Shown here piece after piece: positions 37,464-47,945 of a stretch of 64,000 bases of DNA. Numbering within the stretch: the first letter of the stretch is position 1; every line of letters starts with the position of its first letter. The stretch lies in assembly GCF_029714325.1 (NCBI RefSeq), contig NZ_CP121666.1, forward strand, positions 3,286,001-3,350,000. Reading direction: 5' to 3'. The position numbers and the translations under genes are program-made. This stretch comes from Bradyrhizobium sp. CB1717. Its GTDB lineage: Bacteria; Pseudomonadota; Alphaproteobacteria; Rhizobiales; Xanthobacteraceae. The notes beneath the pieces are model-generated. The model did no database searches. It was given only the letters and a program-made list of their open reading frames with translations, and was not told the origin of the DNA.

Positions 37464-39191
37464 ATGACCAGGAAGCAATGGTACCTGTCCGGCTTCGTCG
37501 CCTTCACCTGTCTTGCCGCGACCGCCGCAATCGCCGGTCCGATCGAGAGCTACACGCCGGTCACCGCGCAGCGGCTGGAAAATCCGGAACCCGCCAACTG
37601 GATGCTCTACCGGCGGACCTATGACGGGCAGGGCTACAGCCCGCTCGACCAGATCAACGCCTCGAACGTGAAGAATCTCACGCCGGTCTGGACCTTTGCC
37701 ACCGGCGTGGTCGAAGGCCACGAGGCGCCGCCCATCGTCAACAACGGTGTGATGTTCGTGGCGACCCCGATGGGGCAGGTGATAGCATTGAACGCGAAGA
37801 CCGGCGACGAATACTGGCGCTACAAGCGGCAACTTCCGGATGATCTGTTCCAGCTGCATCCGACCAGCCGCGGCGTCGGCCTCTGGGAGGACAAGCTCTA
37901 TCTCGCCACCACCGACGACCACGTCGTCGCGCTCGATGCCAAGTCCGGCAAGGTGGTGTGGGACACCAAGGTGCAGGACTACAAGAAGGGCCAGTACATG
38001 ACGCTGATGCCGCTGATCGTCGACGGCAAGGTCATCGTCGGTGGCTCAGGCGGCGAGTTCGGCGTGCGCGGCTATGTCGCCGCTTTCGACGCCAAGGACG
38101 GCAAGGAGTTGTGGCGGACCTACACCATCCCCGGCGAAGGCGAGCCCGGCCACGACACCTGGCAGGGCGACGACTGGAAGAACGGCGGCGGCTCGGCCTG
38201 GATGACCGGCAATTACGACAAGGACACCAAGACGATCTATTGGGGCGTCGGCAATGCGGCGCCATGGCCCGGCGAGACTCATCCCGGCGACAATCTCTAC
38301 ACCTCGTCGGTGCTCGCGCTCGATCCGAACAACGGCAAGATCAAGACCTATCACCAATATCACCAGAACGATTCCTGGGATTGGGACGAGGTCGAGGCGC
38401 CGATGCTGATCGACCTGCAACGCGATGGCCGCAACATCAAGAGCCTGGTCCATCCGGGGCGCGACGCGATCTTCTGGGTGCTCGAGCGCACGCCGACCAA
38501 AATCAACTACGTCGCCGGCTGGCCATTCGTCTCGACCGATGTCTGGAAGGGCATCGATGCCGAGAGCGGCAAGCCGATCGTCGATCCCGCGCATAAGCCG
38601 GTGATCGGCAAGCGGGTGGAGTTCTGCCCGTCGCTGTGGGGCGGCAAGGATTGGCCGTCGGCGGCCTATAGCGAAAGGACCAAGCTGGTCTACGTGCCCG
38701 CCAACGAGAACTTCTGCGGTGGCTTCACCGGCGAGAAGGTTGCGCTCAAGCCGGGTGAGCTCTGGCTCGGTACCAAGCCCGAAGACATCGGGCTGAAGAC
38801 AAAGCCCGGCGCCGATCATTTCGGCGAGCTGCAGGCGTGGGATCCCGTCACCGGCAAGAAGGTGTGGCAGCACAATTTCCCGAAGTCGCAGCTGTTCGGA
38901 TCGGTCACGGCAACCGCGGGCGATCTCGTCTTCGCTGGCGGCACCAACGACCGCAACTTCCGCGCTTTCAACGCCAAGACCGGTGAGCTGTTGTGGGAGC
39001 AGAAGACCAACTCCGGCATCATGGGCATGCCGGTGTCCTATGAGGTCGACGGCATCCAGTACATCGCGATCCAGTCGGGATGGGGCGTGGACGCGCAACG
39101 TATCCAGGATGCGCTGGCGACCAACAACATCGGCATCGAGGCCAACGTGCCGCAGGGCGGCGTGATCTGGGTGTTCGCGCTGAAGAAATAG
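37464..39191 (+). CDS. PQQ-dependent alcohol dehydrogenase, lanthanide-type signature, no Cys-Cys pair
   Basis: 575-residue periplasmic quinoprotein with a signal peptide ending AAIAG and eight-bladed propeller repeats (ALDAKSGKVVWD, AFDAKDGKELWR). Predicted metal/PQQ residues are Glu198 (GGEFG), Asn264 (GVGNAAPW), Asp306 and Asp308 (WDWDEV). The second Asp is the mark of lanthanide rather than calcium enzymes. Where methanol dehydrogenases have adjacent cysteines (CCDTVNRG), this one reads HPTSRG. The start is ATG 37464 after AAGGGGAACG. No cytochrome gene follows; the Rieske gene precedes. Substrate unknown. Confidence 0.88.
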   Translation: MTRKQWYLSGFVAFTCLAATAAIAGPIESYTPVTAQRLENPEPANWMLYRRTYDGQGYSPLDQINASNVKNLTPVWTFATGVVEGHEAPPIVNNGVMFVATPMGQVIALNAKTGDEYWRYKRQLPDDLFQLHPTSRGVGLWEDKLYLATTDDHVVALDAKSGKVVWDTKVQDYKKGQYMTLMPLIVDGKVIVGGSGGEFGVRGYVAAFDAKDGKELWRTYTIPGEGEPGHDTWQGDDWKNGGGSAWMTGNYDKDTKTIYWGVGNAAPWPGETHPGDNLYTSSVLALDPNNGKIKTYHQYHQNDSWDWDEVEAPMLIDLQRDGRNIKSLVHPGRDAIFWVLERTPTKINYVAGWPFVSTDVWKGIDAESGKPIVDPAHKPVIGKRVEFCPSLWGGKDWPSAAYSERTKLVYVPANENFCGGFTGEKVALKPGELWLGTKPEDIGLKTKPGADHFGELQAWDPVTGKKVWQHNFPKSQLFGSVTATAGDLVFAGGTNDRNFRAFNAKTGELLWEQKTNSGIMGMPVSYEVDGIQYIAIQSGWGVDAQRIQDALATNNIGIEANVPQGGVIWVFALKK

Positions 39192-39278
39192 CTCCGCGGG
39201 CGGATCGACGAAGGCGGAGCAGCAGGGGGGTGGCGAATGCGGCGGACGGCAACGTCCGCCGCATTTTGCGTGGGCCTT

Positions 39279-39479
39279 CTTCCTTCTCCCCTTGTGGGAG
39301 AAGGTGGCATAGGCGGCCTTCGGCCGCCGTACTTGAGAACGCCGAAGCCAAGCTTCGGCTACGGTGCCGGATGAGGGGTTCTATCCGCGCGCAAACCGTT
39401 CATGAGGATGGAGACCCCTCACCCAAGTGAGTGCGCATCTACCAGCGTCGCTGCCCTCTCCCACAACAAGGGGAGAGGG
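39279..39479. repeat. Palindromic intergenic repeat, copy 1
   Basis: It begins CCTTCTCCCCTTGTGGGAGAAGG and ends near CTCTCCCACAACAAGGGGAG, with GGATGAGGGG and CCCCTCACC as inner arms. The same element recurs at 62486-62628. It fills the gap between the PQQ dehydrogenase and the next gene. Confidence 0.8.
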
Positions 39480-39527
39480 CGCATCAACGCGCATCGGCGA
39501 TGGCGGAAACGTCGGTGCGCGTACAGC

Positions 39528-39785
39528 CTACTTCCCCTGCCGGTCCACCTTGTCCTTCTCCTTCTGGTTCATCTCCTGAACCTTCGGATCCGGATTGTGC
39601 TGACCGGTGGTCTGGGTCGTCGACGCCGGCGGAGCGTTGGCGTTGGGTAGCGAGTTCTGGTCCGGCGCGGTGGGGCGCGTGGCTGTGGTCGGGGGCGTGG
39701 CGTTGCTCTGGGCGGATGCGCCTGCGGCAGCCAAAAGAAAGGCGCCCGACAGCGAGACTGCGAGCGCCCTTGAGATGTTGATCAT
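39528..39785 (-). CDS. Small exported Thr/Pro/Asn-rich protein
   Basis: 85 residues with a signal peptide ([21 protein letters not shown]), a low-complexity middle ([17 protein letters not shown]) and a charged tail ([15 protein letters not shown]). The ATG ending at 39785 has CAGGAGCAG upstream. No known domain. It is downstream of the molybdopterin oxidoreductase operon on the same strand, 55 bases past its stop. Confidence 0.7.
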   Translation of the reverse strand: MINISRALAVSLSGAFLLAAAGASAQSNATPPTTATRPTAPDQNSLPNANAPPASTTQTTGQHNPDPKVQEMNQKEKDKVDRQGK

Positions 39786-39840
39786 CGATCTGCTCCTGTC
39801 AGATCGATGGAAACGGCGCGAGGCCGCCTCTGTTCCGTGT

Positions 39841-42153
39841 CTACGCCTCCAATTGCTTGCCGAGCGGCAAGCTCCGGATGCGTTTTCCGGTCGCCGCGAA
39901 GATGGCATTGATCAGCGCCGGTGCGAACGGCGGCACGCCGGGCTCGCCGACGCCGCTCGGCGGCGTGTCCGGACCGGGCGGCACAATGTAGACGTTGGTC
40001 ACGACAGGAGAGTCGTCCATCCTGACGACCTGGAAGTCGTCAAAGTTCTTCTGCTGCACCTTGCCGTCCTTGAACGTGATCTCGCCGTATTTGGCGATGC
40101 TCAGGCCCATGATCGCCGCGCCCTCGATCTGCGAGGCGATGCGCTCGGGGTTGACATAGGTGCCGCAGTCGATCGCGGTGTCGACCCGCGGCACCGTCAG
40201 TTTGCCCTTCTCATCGACGGCGACCTCGACGATGGTTGCGATGTAGCTGACGAAGCTGCGGTGGACGGCGATGCCGAGACCGTGCCCCTTCGGCACCTGG
40301 CGTCCCCATTCGCCCTTCTCGGCGACCAGCTCGACCACCTTGCGCAGGCGCGCGGTGTCGATCGGGTAGCTGTCAAAGGGCTCGCCGTAGTTCCAGAGAT
40401 CCTTCACCGCCGGCTTGACGATGCGCGGACTTCCGATCAGCGCGAGCAGCGTCTCCTTCTGGTCGCGGCCTGTGGCCTGCGCGATCTCGCCGACCATCGA
40501 CTGCACCGCGAAGGCGCGCGGGATGTTCGAGACCGAGCGGAACCAGCCGATGCGGGTGTGCGCGGCCGCTTCCGGATTCTCGCAAGAGATGTTGGCGATC
40601 TCGAACGGCATGTCGACGAGGCCCATGCCGATTTCGAATGGCGCCTGATGCACCGTGCCGGCCGCAAAGGTCGAGGCGATGCTGGGGGCCACGCTACGGT
40701 GGCGCCAGGCGATCACCTTGCCGCTCTTGTCGAGACCGGCCTCGATCCGCTCGACCGAGACGGTGTGCAGGAAGCCGTTGTGTATGTCGTCCTCCCGCGT
40801 CCACTGCACCTTGACCGGTGCGCCGAGCTCCTTCGACAGGAGCGCGGCCTCGAGCGCAAAGTCGCATTTCGACTTGCGGCCGAAACCGCCGCCGAGCAGC
40901 GTCACGTTGACGGTGACGTTCGCTTCCGGAATGCCGAGCGTCTTGGCGACATCCTCGCGCGTGCCGCCCGGGCTCTGCACCGGCGCCCAGATCTCGGCCT
41001 TGTCGCCTTTGACGTCGGCCACCGCCACCGGCGGCTCCATGCTGACATGGGCGAGGTGCGGGATGTAGTACTCGCCGACGATGACCTTGTCGGCGCCCTT
41101 CAGGGCGGCGTCCGCATCGCCCTCCTGGCGCAGGACCAGGCCGGGCTTGCGCGAGGCCTCCTCGAGCTCCTTGCGATAGGCGGCCGACTCGTACTTGCCG
41201 TTGGGGCCGTCGTCCCAGGTCAGCTTCAGCGCATCGCGGCCCTTGATCGCCGCGCCGGTGTTGCGCGCGATCACGGCGACGCCGCCGAGCGGCTGGAATT
41301 TCGACGGCCACGGCCAGCCCTGCACCTGCATCACCTTTTCGACGCCGGGCACCTTCAGCGCCTCGTCCGGCTCGAACTTGACCAGCTTGCCGCCGGTCAC
41401 CGGCGGCCGCGCGATCACCGCGTACTTCATGCCGGGCAAGCGTACGTCGGCGCCGTATCGCGCCTTCCCGGTGGTGATGTCGTGGAGATCGACGATGCCG
41501 ATCTGGCCCTTGCCGAGATAGCGGAAATCCCGGGGGTCCTTCAGCTTGAGGCCTTCGATGCTCGGCACCGATTCCTTGGCGGCGTCGGCAGCAAGCTCGC
41601 CGAAGCCGAGCTTGCGTCCGCTGGCGCTGTGGACGACCTCGTGATTGACGGCCTTGACCTCGGTCGCCGGCACCTTCCAGCGTTTCGCCGCGGCCTGCTC
41701 CAGCATGGTGCGGGCGGAGGCGCCGATCTGGCGCATCGGGATCAGATAGTGCCGCGTGCTGCGCGAGCCGTCGGTGTCCTGGTTGCCGAACTTGACCTCG
41801 TCGCCATGGGCCTGCTGCACCTTGACCCTGGACCAGTCGGCTTCCATTTCCTCGGCCACGATCAGCGGCAGGCTGGTGCGCACGCCAGTGCCCATTTCGG
41901 AGCGGTGCCCGACGATGGTGACGATCCCATCAGGCGCGACCGAAACGAACACGCGCGGATCGACCACGACGCCGTGCGGCATCTTTCCGGCGCCTGTCTC
42001 ATAGGCGAGCGCCTGGCGCGACATCACGGGCGCGGCAAGCACGAAGCCACCGGTGACGCCGAGCCCCTTCAGGATGCTGCGGCGCGAGACCTTCTCGACC
42101 CTGATATGCTTTTCGAAGCCGCGAAGCTTGCGGGGATTGTCGATGAAATTCAT
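39841..42153 (-). CDS. Molybdopterin-binding oxidoreductase, large subunit (IorB/aldehyde dehydrogenase type)
   Basis: 770 residues of the xanthine dehydrogenase family. A Tat signal ([19 protein letters not shown]) is followed by the molybdopterin domains, with [23 protein letters not shown] and a terminal [18 protein letters not shown] containing the catalytic-type Glu. The small [2Fe-2S] gene lies one base upstream, the gene order of isoquinoline 1-oxidoreductase and periplasmic aldehyde oxidases. It could oxidise aldehydes from the nearby PQQ dehydrogenases, which is inference from position only. Confidence 0.9.
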   Translation of the reverse strand: MNFIDNPRKLRGFEKHIRVEKVSRRSILKGLGVTGGFVLAAPVMSRQALAYETGAGKMPHGVVVDPRVFVSVAPDGIVTIVGHRSEMGTGVRTSLPLIVAEEMEADWSRVKVQQAHGDEVKFGNQDTDGSRSTRHYLIPMRQIGASARTMLEQAAAKRWKVPATEVKAVNHEVVHSASGRKLGFGELAADAAKESVPSIEGLKLKDPRDFRYLGKGQIGIVDLHDITTGKARYGADVRLPGMKYAVIARPPVTGGKLVKFEPDEALKVPGVEKVMQVQGWPWPSKFQPLGGVAVIARNTGAAIKGRDALKLTWDDGPNGKYESAAYRKELEEASRKPGLVLRQEGDADAALKGADKVIVGEYYIPHLAHVSMEPPVAVADVKGDKAEIWAPVQSPGGTREDVAKTLGIPEANVTVNVTLLGGGFGRKSKCDFALEAALLSKELGAPVKVQWTREDDIHNGFLHTVSVERIEAGLDKSGKVIAWRHRSVAPSIASTFAAGTVHQAPFEIGMGLVDMPFEIANISCENPEAAAHTRIGWFRSVSNIPRAFAVQSMVGEIAQATGRDQKETLLALIGSPRIVKPAVKDLWNYGEPFDSYPIDTARLRKVVELVAEKGEWGRQVPKGHGLGIAVHRSFVSYIATIVEVAVDEKGKLTVPRVDTAIDCGTYVNPERIASQIEGAAIMGLSIAKYGEITFKDGKVQQKNFDDFQVVRMDDSPVVTNVYIVPPGPDTPPSGVGEPGVPPFAPALINAIFAATGKRIRSLPLGKQLEA

Positions 42154-42154
42154 G

Positions 42155-42607
42155 TCACACTCCCGTCGATGCGAGATGGACCGCGTTCTCGATGCGCTGA
42201 TAGCAGCCGCAGCGGCAGATGTTGCCGGCCATCGCCTCGCGGATCTGGTCGTGCGACGGCTTTGGATTGTCCATCAGAAGCGCGGCTGCCTGCATGATCT
42301 GGCCGGCCTGGCAGAAGCCACATTGGGGAACGTTGACCTGGCGCCAGGCCTTTTGAACCGGGTGATCGCCGCTCGGGTGCAGCCCCTCGATCGTCGTGAC
42401 CTCGCGTCCGGCGACGTCGTTCACGGACGTGATGCAGGCGCGCACGGCTTGCTTGTCGACGATGACGGTGCAGGCGCCGCACAGGGCCTGGCCGCAGCCG
42501 AACTTGGTCCCGGTCAGCCCGGCCTCGTCACGCAAGAACCAGAGTAGCGGGAGATCCGGGTCGCCGTCCCAGCTCTGTTCCTGGCCGTTGATCTTCACCT
42601 TGATCAT
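42155..42607 (-). CDS. [2Fe-2S] subunit of the molybdopterin oxidoreductase (IorA type)
   Basis: 150 residues carrying two [2Fe-2S] clusters: the plant-ferredoxin type [11 protein letters not shown] and the alpha-helical type CGFCQAGQ with CRCGCY. It passes electrons from the molybdenum site in the large subunit toward an external acceptor. The stop is one base from the large-subunit ATG. It lacks its own export signal, so it is probably carried out with the Tat-tagged partner. Confidence 0.93.
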   Translation of the reverse strand: MIKVKINGQEQSWDGDPDLPLLWFLRDEAGLTGTKFGCGQALCGACTVIVDKQAVRACITSVNDVAGREVTTIEGLHPSGDHPVQKAWRQVNVPQCGFCQAGQIMQAAALLMDNPKPSHDQIREAMAGNICRCGCYQRIENAVHLASTGV

Positions 42608-43254
42608 GATCGTCCCTCGCTCTTCATAAGCATGCCGAATTCAAATCGCCGACGTGAGTCAGCGGTGGTTTGTGCGTCGTGGTGCGACATCCCGCCGTCA
42701 TCCCGCGCGGGCAAATCCCGGAGGGAGGCAGGAACGCCGATGGCGATGTCTGGATGTGCTCGATCCCCCCGTGTTGTTCTTAATTGATTGAACGTCGTGC
42801 GGCATCGTGACGGCGCGAGCCTAGCAGAGATCGCGCCGGCCCGGCGTTCACAGCCGAGTGTTCTCGGCGGGAAAAGATTGCATCGATGATTTGTCAAAAG
42901 CAGGGCGCGGCATCACGCCGCGTTCATTGCGGCCGCGAAGGCGAGGTGCACAAAAAAAGCTTCGTCCGACAGTATGACTGCGCGGACGAAGCAGGATGCC
43001 TCAGTCGAGGGAGGGAGAAACGCAAGCGCCGCAAACTTCAAGACGGAAGTTGGCGGCCCTGCGCAGTCATTCAGAGACCAGGACTGAGGGAGCCGATGGT
43101 TCTCGCCAGTCCATCGCAGGCGAGGAGGCGGCTTCGCCGCGATCGTCCGGGGCCAGGCCCGTCCGGTTGGGAGTTGGGCAACCAGCGATCGGACGGGCGT
43201 GGCGAGAGCGTGGGCCGCCGGTTCAGACGGCCCGTTCAGTCCAAGCTGCCTTGT
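42608..43254. other. Intergenic region between the molybdo-oxidoreductase and gfa operons
   Basis: This 647-base region must hold the leftward promoter of the [2Fe-2S]/molybdopterin pair. No protein-like frame was found; one 97-codon leftward frame has no domain, no signal and an Arg-rich shadow composition. A structured inverted repeat at 43157-43198 is listed separately. Confidence 0.45.
43157..43198 (-). terminator. Stem-loop 3' of gfa, possible operon terminator
   Basis: GCCCGTCCG (43157-43165) pairs with CGGACGGGC (43190-43198), with an inner GGTTG/CAACC pairing. It is about 56 bases past the gfa stop, the last gene of the leftward xoxF operon. There is no U-run. Confidence 0.45.
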
Positions 43255-43818
43255 TCAGGCGGCCTTGGCTTTGGCCACGTGGGTCGCGATCGCGTCCATC
43301 AGCGCCGGCGACAGGCAGTCATAGGGCTCGAGCCCGATTTCCTTCAGCCGCGAACGGATGCCGGCCATCTGCTCCGGCTTCACGCCGGATTCGATCACCG
43401 AGGAGACGAAGGCGGCGAATTGCGGCGCCTGCGAGCCCTGCTCCTGGAACAGTTCGGGATGGATGAAGTCGAGTCCGTAGAACGGATGGTTCTTGTTCTC
43501 GATGCGGCCGTACATGTGCGTGCCGCAGGCCTTGCAGGCATAGCGCTGGATCACCGCCGAGGGGTCGACGATCTGGAGCTTGTCGCCGTTCTCGAGCACG
43601 GTGACGTTCTGGCGTGGCACCACGGCGACGACGGAGAACGTCGCGCCTTGCGGCTTCCAGCATTTGGTGCAGCCGCAGGCGTGATTGTGGGCGACGTCGC
43701 CCTTGACGCCGACCTTGACCGGATGGTCGCTGCATTTGCAGACCAGGGTGCCGCCGGCAAAGCTGCCGCTCCCCTGCTTGACGCCGTTGTCGATCGATGG
43801 ATGGAGTGCAACAGTCAT
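43255..43818 (-). CDS. gfa: S-(hydroxymethyl)glutathione synthase (formaldehyde-activating, Gfa)
   Basis: 187 residues with the Gfa zinc-cysteine pattern: [23 protein letters not shown] and [13 protein letters not shown]. It speeds condensation of formaldehyde with glutathione, the entry step of the glutathione-linked formaldehyde pathway. It is 32 bases downstream of adhI and the last gene of xoxF-xoxG-adhI-gfa. Formaldehyde from methanol oxidation by XoxF is the obvious substrate once it enters the cytoplasm. Confidence 0.94.
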   Translation of the reverse strand: MTVALHPSIDNGVKQGSGSFAGGTLVCKCSDHPVKVGVKGDVAHNHACGCTKCWKPQGATFSVVAVVPRQNVTVLENGDKLQIVDPSAVIQRYACKACGTHMYGRIENKNHPFYGLDFIHPELFQEQGSQAPQFAAFVSSVIESGVKPEQMAGIRSRLKEIGLEPYDCLSPALMDAIATHVAKAKAA

Positions 43819-43850
43819 GGGTCGATCCTCCTGGGTGTGATGTCTTAGGG

Positions 43851-44960
43851 CTAGTACACGACGACTGAACGGATGGATTTGCCCTCGTGCATGAGGTCAA
43901 AGCCCTTGTTGATCTCTTCGAGCTTGAGCACGTGGGTGATCATCGGATCGATCTGGATCTTTCCGTTCATGTACCAGTCGACGATCTTCGGCACGTCGGT
44001 GCGGCCGCGCGCGCCGCCGAACGCGGTGCCGCGCCAGTTGCGCCCGGTGACGAGCTGGAACGGGCGGGTGGCGATCTCCTTGCCGGCTTCGGCGACGCCG
44101 ATGATGATCGAGGTGCCCCAGCCGCGATGGCAGGCTTCCAGCGCCTGGCGCATCACGGTGGTGTTGCCGGTGCAGTCGAAGGTGTAGTCGGCGCCGCCGT
44201 CGGTCAGGTTGACGAGATGCGGGACGATGTCGCCGGTGATCTTCTTGGGATTGACGAAGTGGGTCATGCCGAACCGGCGGCCCCAATCCTCCTTGGAGTC
44301 GTTGACGTCGACGCCGATGATCTTGTCGGCGCCAGCCATCTTGGCACCCTGGATCACGTTGAGGCCGATGCCGCCGAGGCCGAACACGACCACGTTGGCG
44401 CCCGGCTCGACCTTGGCGGTGTTGACGACGGCGCCGACGCCGGTGGTGACGCCGCAGCCGATGTAGCAGCTCTTGTCGAACGGCGCGTCCTCGCGGATCT
44501 TGGCGACCGCGATCTCCGGCAGCACGGTGAAGTTCGAGAAGGTCGAGCAGCCCATGTAGTGGTAGATCGGCTTGCCCTTGTAGGAGAAGCGGCTGGTGCC
44601 GTCGGGCATCACGCCCTTGCCCTGCGTCGCGCGAATCGCGGTGCAGAGATTGGTCTTCTGGCTCAGGCAGCTTTTGCACTGCCGGCATTCCGGCGTGTAG
44701 AGCGGAATGACGTGGTCACCCGGCTTCACCGAGGTCACGCCGGGGCCGATCTCGCGGATGATCCCGGCGCCCTCATGGCCCAGGATCGACGGGAAGATTC
44801 CCTCGCTGTCGAAACCGTCGAGCGTGTAGGCGTCGGTGTGGCAGATGCCCGTTGCCTTGATCTCGACCAGGACCTCGCCGGCCTTGGGCCCTTCCAGGTC
44901 GACTTCGACGATCTCGAGCGGCTTCTTTGCTTCGAAAGCGACGGCGGCACGTGTCTTCAT
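43851..44960 (-). CDS. adhI: S-(hydroxymethyl)glutathione dehydrogenase / class III alcohol dehydrogenase
   Basis: 369 residues, zinc medium-chain dehydrogenase. Catalytic zinc site [14 protein letters not shown] and GHEGAG; structural zinc [18 protein letters not shown] site [14 protein letters not shown]. It oxidises S-hydroxymethylglutathione to S-formylglutathione. ATG ending at 44960 after GAGGAGCTACC. The S-formylglutathione hydrolase (fghA) is not in the window. Also called flhA or adhC in relatives. Confidence 0.95.
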   Translation of the reverse strand: MKTRAAVAFEAKKPLEIVEVDLEGPKAGEVLVEIKATGICHTDAYTLDGFDSEGIFPSILGHEGAGIIREIGPGVTSVKPGDHVIPLYTPECRQCKSCLSQKTNLCTAIRATQGKGVMPDGTSRFSYKGKPIYHYMGCSTFSNFTVLPEIAVAKIREDAPFDKSCYIGCGVTTGVGAVVNTAKVEPGANVVVFGLGGIGLNVIQGAKMAGADKIIGVDVNDSKEDWGRRFGMTHFVNPKKITGDIVPHLVNLTDGGADYTFDCTGNTTVMRQALEACHRGWGTSIIIGVAEAGKEIATRPFQLVTGRNWRGTAFGGARGRTDVPKIVDWYMNGKIQIDPMITHVLKLEEINKGFDLMHEGKSIRSVVVY

Positions 44961-45020
44961 TGGTAGCTCCTCAAATTCTCGTAAGACGCCAGGACGTAGT
45001 CCCGGCGGTCCTCGCAACGT

Positions 45021-45542
45021 TCATTTCTTGCCCATGCAGGCGTCTTCGGCCTTGGTGTAGGCCTCATTCTTCTCCTCCTTCTTGGAGGGACGCTGTCGGC
45101 CCCACGCCTCGTCGGAGCGCGCGCGCAGATAGACATAGAGATCATCCATGTAGCAGGCGACGTTGGGGTTGTCGCCGAAGGCGGGCATGACGTTCTCCTG
45201 CGCGGTCGAGATGTTCTTGCGACCGGAGGCGACGACGCCAAGGAAGTCGCCATAGCTCATGGTCTTGACGGAATCCTTCAGCGCCGGTGCGTAGGTGGAT
45301 CCCATGCCGTCGGGGCCATGGCAGACGTGGCAGTCGGAGTGATAGCGGCGGTAGCCGGAATAGGTGAACCAGTCCACGGTGCCGTCGGCCGAAATCTTGT
45401 AGGTCGGGTTTCCTTCCTTATCGAGCCATTTCCCGTCGTCTTCTTTCTTCACGGCGGCCGGGTCGCCCGGACCGTCCGCGGTCGCAATTCCTCCCGACCC
45501 AACGAAGATCATCGCAGCAATGACAAAGCAGATTTTACGCAA
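45021..45542 (-). CDS. xoxG: Cytochrome c, electron acceptor of XoxF (XoxG)
   Basis: 173 residues from a TTG start at 45542, chosen because GAGGAAAAATCTC precedes it and the signal peptide begins there (RKICFVIAAMIFVGSGG). A single haem motif CHVCH (SDCHVCHGPDGMGS) and a distal Met region (NVMPAFGDNPNVA) are present. The charged C-terminal extension (RQRPSKKEEKNEAYTKAEDAC) is typical of cytochrome cL/XoxG. It lies directly after xoxF, separated by a strong stem-loop. Confidence 0.9.
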   Translation of the reverse strand: MRKICFVIAAMIFVGSGGIATADGPGDPAAVKKEDDGKWLDKEGNPTYKISADGTVDWFTYSGYRRYHSDCHVCHGPDGMGSTYAPALKDSVKTMSYGDFLGVVASGRKNISTAQENVMPAFGDNPNVACYMDDLYVYLRARSDEAWGRQRPSKKEEKNEAYTKAEDACMGKK

Positions 45543-45578
45543 GAGATTTTTCCTCGGAAGGCGTTCGGTGGAGACGAG

Positions 45579-45606
45579 CCGGCGCGTGGAGCGATCCACG
45601 CGCCGG
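45579..45606 (-). terminator. Perfect 12-bp stem-loop with GCGA tetraloop between xoxF and xoxG
   Basis: CCGGCGCGTGGA and TCCACGCGCCGG pair perfectly around GCGA, a GNRA-type loop. It sits 16 bases past the xoxF stop and 36 bases before the xoxG start. With no U-run it is best read as a partial terminator or a 3' stabiliser of xoxF mRNA. Confidence 0.75.
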
Positions 45607-45622
45607 AGCGATGCTGAGAGGC

Positions 45623-47437
45623 CTAGTTCGTCGGCAGCGAGAACACGGTCAGCGTACCGCCGAGCGCCGTGTAGTTGCTGAGGGCCGCGTAGCCGCCGAC
45701 CGCGCCGAGACCGGCGGTCGGATCGGTCAGGCCGGCGGCCAGACCAATGCCGGCCCAGCCACCGACGCCGGAGAGCACTGCGACATACTGCTTGCCGCCG
45801 TTCTCATAGGTCGTGACGTTGCCGATGATGCCGGAGGGAGTCTTGAACTTGTAGAGCTCCTTGCCGGACTTGGCGTCGACCGCCTTCAGGTAGCCTTCGA
45901 GCGTGCCGTAGAACACCACGCCGCCGGCGGTTGCGAGCGCACCCGACCAGACCGAGAACTGCTCCTTGTTCGACCAGACGATCTTGCCGGTCTTGCCGTC
46001 CCAGGCGATGAAATTGCCCATGTGGCTTTCACCCTGCGGCGGATACATCGAGAGCGTCGCACCCACATAGGGCTGGCCCGCGGTGTAGCTCACCTTGAAC
46101 GGCTCGTAGTCCATGCAGACGTGGTTGGTCGGGACGTAGAACAGCTGCGTCTCCGGCGAGTAGGCTGCCGGCTGCTCGTCCTTGGTGCCGAGCGCGGCCG
46201 GGCAGATGCCCTTCACGTTGTGGTCTTCACCGGCCTTGTCGGTCGAAGCTGCGTCGAGCACCTTCGGACGGCCATAGGTCGGCGAGTTCTTGTCCATGTC
46301 GACGCCGGAGGTCCAGTTCACCTTCGGATCGTATTTTTCGGCGACCAGCAACTCGCCGTTCTCACGGTCCATGGTGTAGGCGAGACCGTTGCGATCGAAA
46401 TGGGTCAGGAGCTTGCGCGCCTGGCCGTTGATCTGCTGATCCGAGAGGATCATCTCGTTGACGCCGTCATAGTCCCACTCGTCGTGGGGCGTCATCTGAT
46501 AGACCCACTTGGCCATGCCGGTGTCGGCGTCGCGCGCGAAGATGGTCATCGACCATTTGTTGTCGCCCGGACGCTGCTTCGGATTCCAGGTCGAGGGGTT
46601 GCCCGACCCGTAATAGACCAGGTTCAGAGCGGGATCGTAGGACATCCAGCCCCAGGTGCAGCCGCCGCCGATCTTCCACTGATCGCCTTGCCAGGTCTTC
46701 AGCGAGGAGTCGGCTCCGACCGGCTTGCCGAGCGACGTCGTCTTGGCCGGATCGACCTTGATCTGGTCATCCGGACCTTCCGAGAAGGCGCGCCAGACTT
46801 GCTTGCCGCTCTTCAGATCGTAAGCGGTGACGTGACACTGCACGCCGAATTCGCCGCCGGAGATGCCGACCAGGACCTTGTCCTTGACGATGAGCGCCGC
46901 CGAGGTGCCGGTCTCACCCTTCGCAGGGTTGCCGTTGGTCGAACTCCAGGCCACCTGGCCTGTCTTGGCATCGAGAGCGACGAGGTTGGTGTCGGCCTGA
47001 TGCAGGATGATCTTGCCGTCGCCATAGGCCAAGCCGCGATTCACCGTGTCGCAGCACATCACCGGAATGACGTTCGGGTCCTGCTTGGGCTCGTACTTCC
47101 AGATGATCTTGTTCTCATTGGAAAGGTCAATAGCGTAGACCTTGTTCGGGAACGGCGTATGGACATACATGACGTTGCCGATGATCAGCGGGCCGCCTTC
47201 ATGGCCGCGCAGCACGCCGGTCGAGAAGGTCCAGGCGACCTGGAGCTTGCCCACGTTTTGTGCGTTGATCTGGTTCAGCTTGGAATAGCGGGTATTGGCG
47301 TAGTCCCCCGCCGGCATTACCCAGTCCTTCGGGTTCTGCGACATCTTGATCAGCTCGTCATTGGCTGAAGCGCTCCCGACGGCGAGAGCCGCCGCGGAGC
47401 CAAGATAGGTCGCCAGTAGCACCTTGCGCATAGTCAT
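45623..47437 (-). CDS. xoxF: Lanthanide-dependent methanol dehydrogenase XoxF
   Basis: 604 residues, periplasmic, signal peptide ending GSASA. It has the redox-active adjacent cysteines Cys128-Cys129 (MCCDTVNRG) and predicted metal ligands Glu196, Asn280, Asp322 and Asp324 (WDYDGVNE). Asp324 is the lanthanide-specific residue, Ala in calcium MxaF. It oxidises methanol, and possibly formaldehyde, passing electrons through PQQ to XoxG. GGAGGAA precedes the ATG. It heads the operon xoxF-xoxG-adhI-gfa, and an AraC regulator lies divergently 508 bases away. No mxaI or calcium-type mxaF is nearby. Confidence 0.96.
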   Translation of the reverse strand: MTMRKVLLATYLGSAAALAVGSASANDELIKMSQNPKDWVMPAGDYANTRYSKLNQINAQNVGKLQVAWTFSTGVLRGHEGGPLIIGNVMYVHTPFPNKVYAIDLSNENKIIWKYEPKQDPNVIPVMCCDTVNRGLAYGDGKIILHQADTNLVALDAKTGQVAWSSTNGNPAKGETGTSAALIVKDKVLVGISGGEFGVQCHVTAYDLKSGKQVWRAFSEGPDDQIKVDPAKTTSLGKPVGADSSLKTWQGDQWKIGGGCTWGWMSYDPALNLVYYGSGNPSTWNPKQRPGDNKWSMTIFARDADTGMAKWVYQMTPHDEWDYDGVNEMILSDQQINGQARKLLTHFDRNGLAYTMDRENGELLVAEKYDPKVNWTSGVDMDKNSPTYGRPKVLDAASTDKAGEDHNVKGICPAALGTKDEQPAAYSPETQLFYVPTNHVCMDYEPFKVSYTAGQPYVGATLSMYPPQGESHMGNFIAWDGKTGKIVWSNKEQFSVWSGALATAGGVVFYGTLEGYLKAVDAKSGKELYKFKTPSGIIGNVTTYENGGKQYVAVLSGVGGWAGIGLAAGLTDPTAGLGAVGGYAALSNYTALGGTLTVFSLPTN

Positions 47438-47945
47438 TTCCTCCGTTGGTCTCGTTTATTGTTTCCGAAGCATTGCTCAATCACCGGGCTTCTCGTCCGG
47501 CGTCTGCTCGTGCAGGGCGGTCACTTTGGGACCAGAAACGATGCTGTGGTGTTTCCTCCTCCTGATGAGAGCCACGGGTCCACGTGCAGGAGCGGCCCGT
47601 TCTTGTTGTTCCTGCCGCAATCCCTAACCACTTCCCCATCGGGAAACTTGCCCAAGAGAGAAGGCGGTTTGCTTGACAGCGCACGGAGGCGAAGATTTTG
47701 ATTTTGCAGTAGCGAATTCAGCGGCTTCGGTAAGCCTTTTGCACTGCCTTCAACGCTCAGGTTCCCCTTGACGGCGCTGCAACTAAGGCGGAGGATTAAG
47801 TTTCAAGAGTGGCAATGGAACGATGGCGCTCGTTGCAAAAGACCGCTCAAATTCGAGGTAAACGTCACGCAATCACGGCTGAGGGCTCCGGTGGCGCTGG
47901 TCGCGATTCGCGTCGAATCTCCGGATCAAACCAGTGGCTGGATTA
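47438..47945. other. Divergent promoter region of xoxF and the AraC gene
   Basis: 508 bases with no credible gene. It must contain the xoxF promoter and probably binding sites of the divergent AraC regulator. I did not find a clear direct-repeat operator by eye. Confidence 0.5.

Noticed and set aside
42604..42897. A leftward 97-codon frame upstream of the [2Fe-2S] subunit
   Set aside because: No ribosome site, no signal, Arg-rich composition and it covers the expected promoter region.
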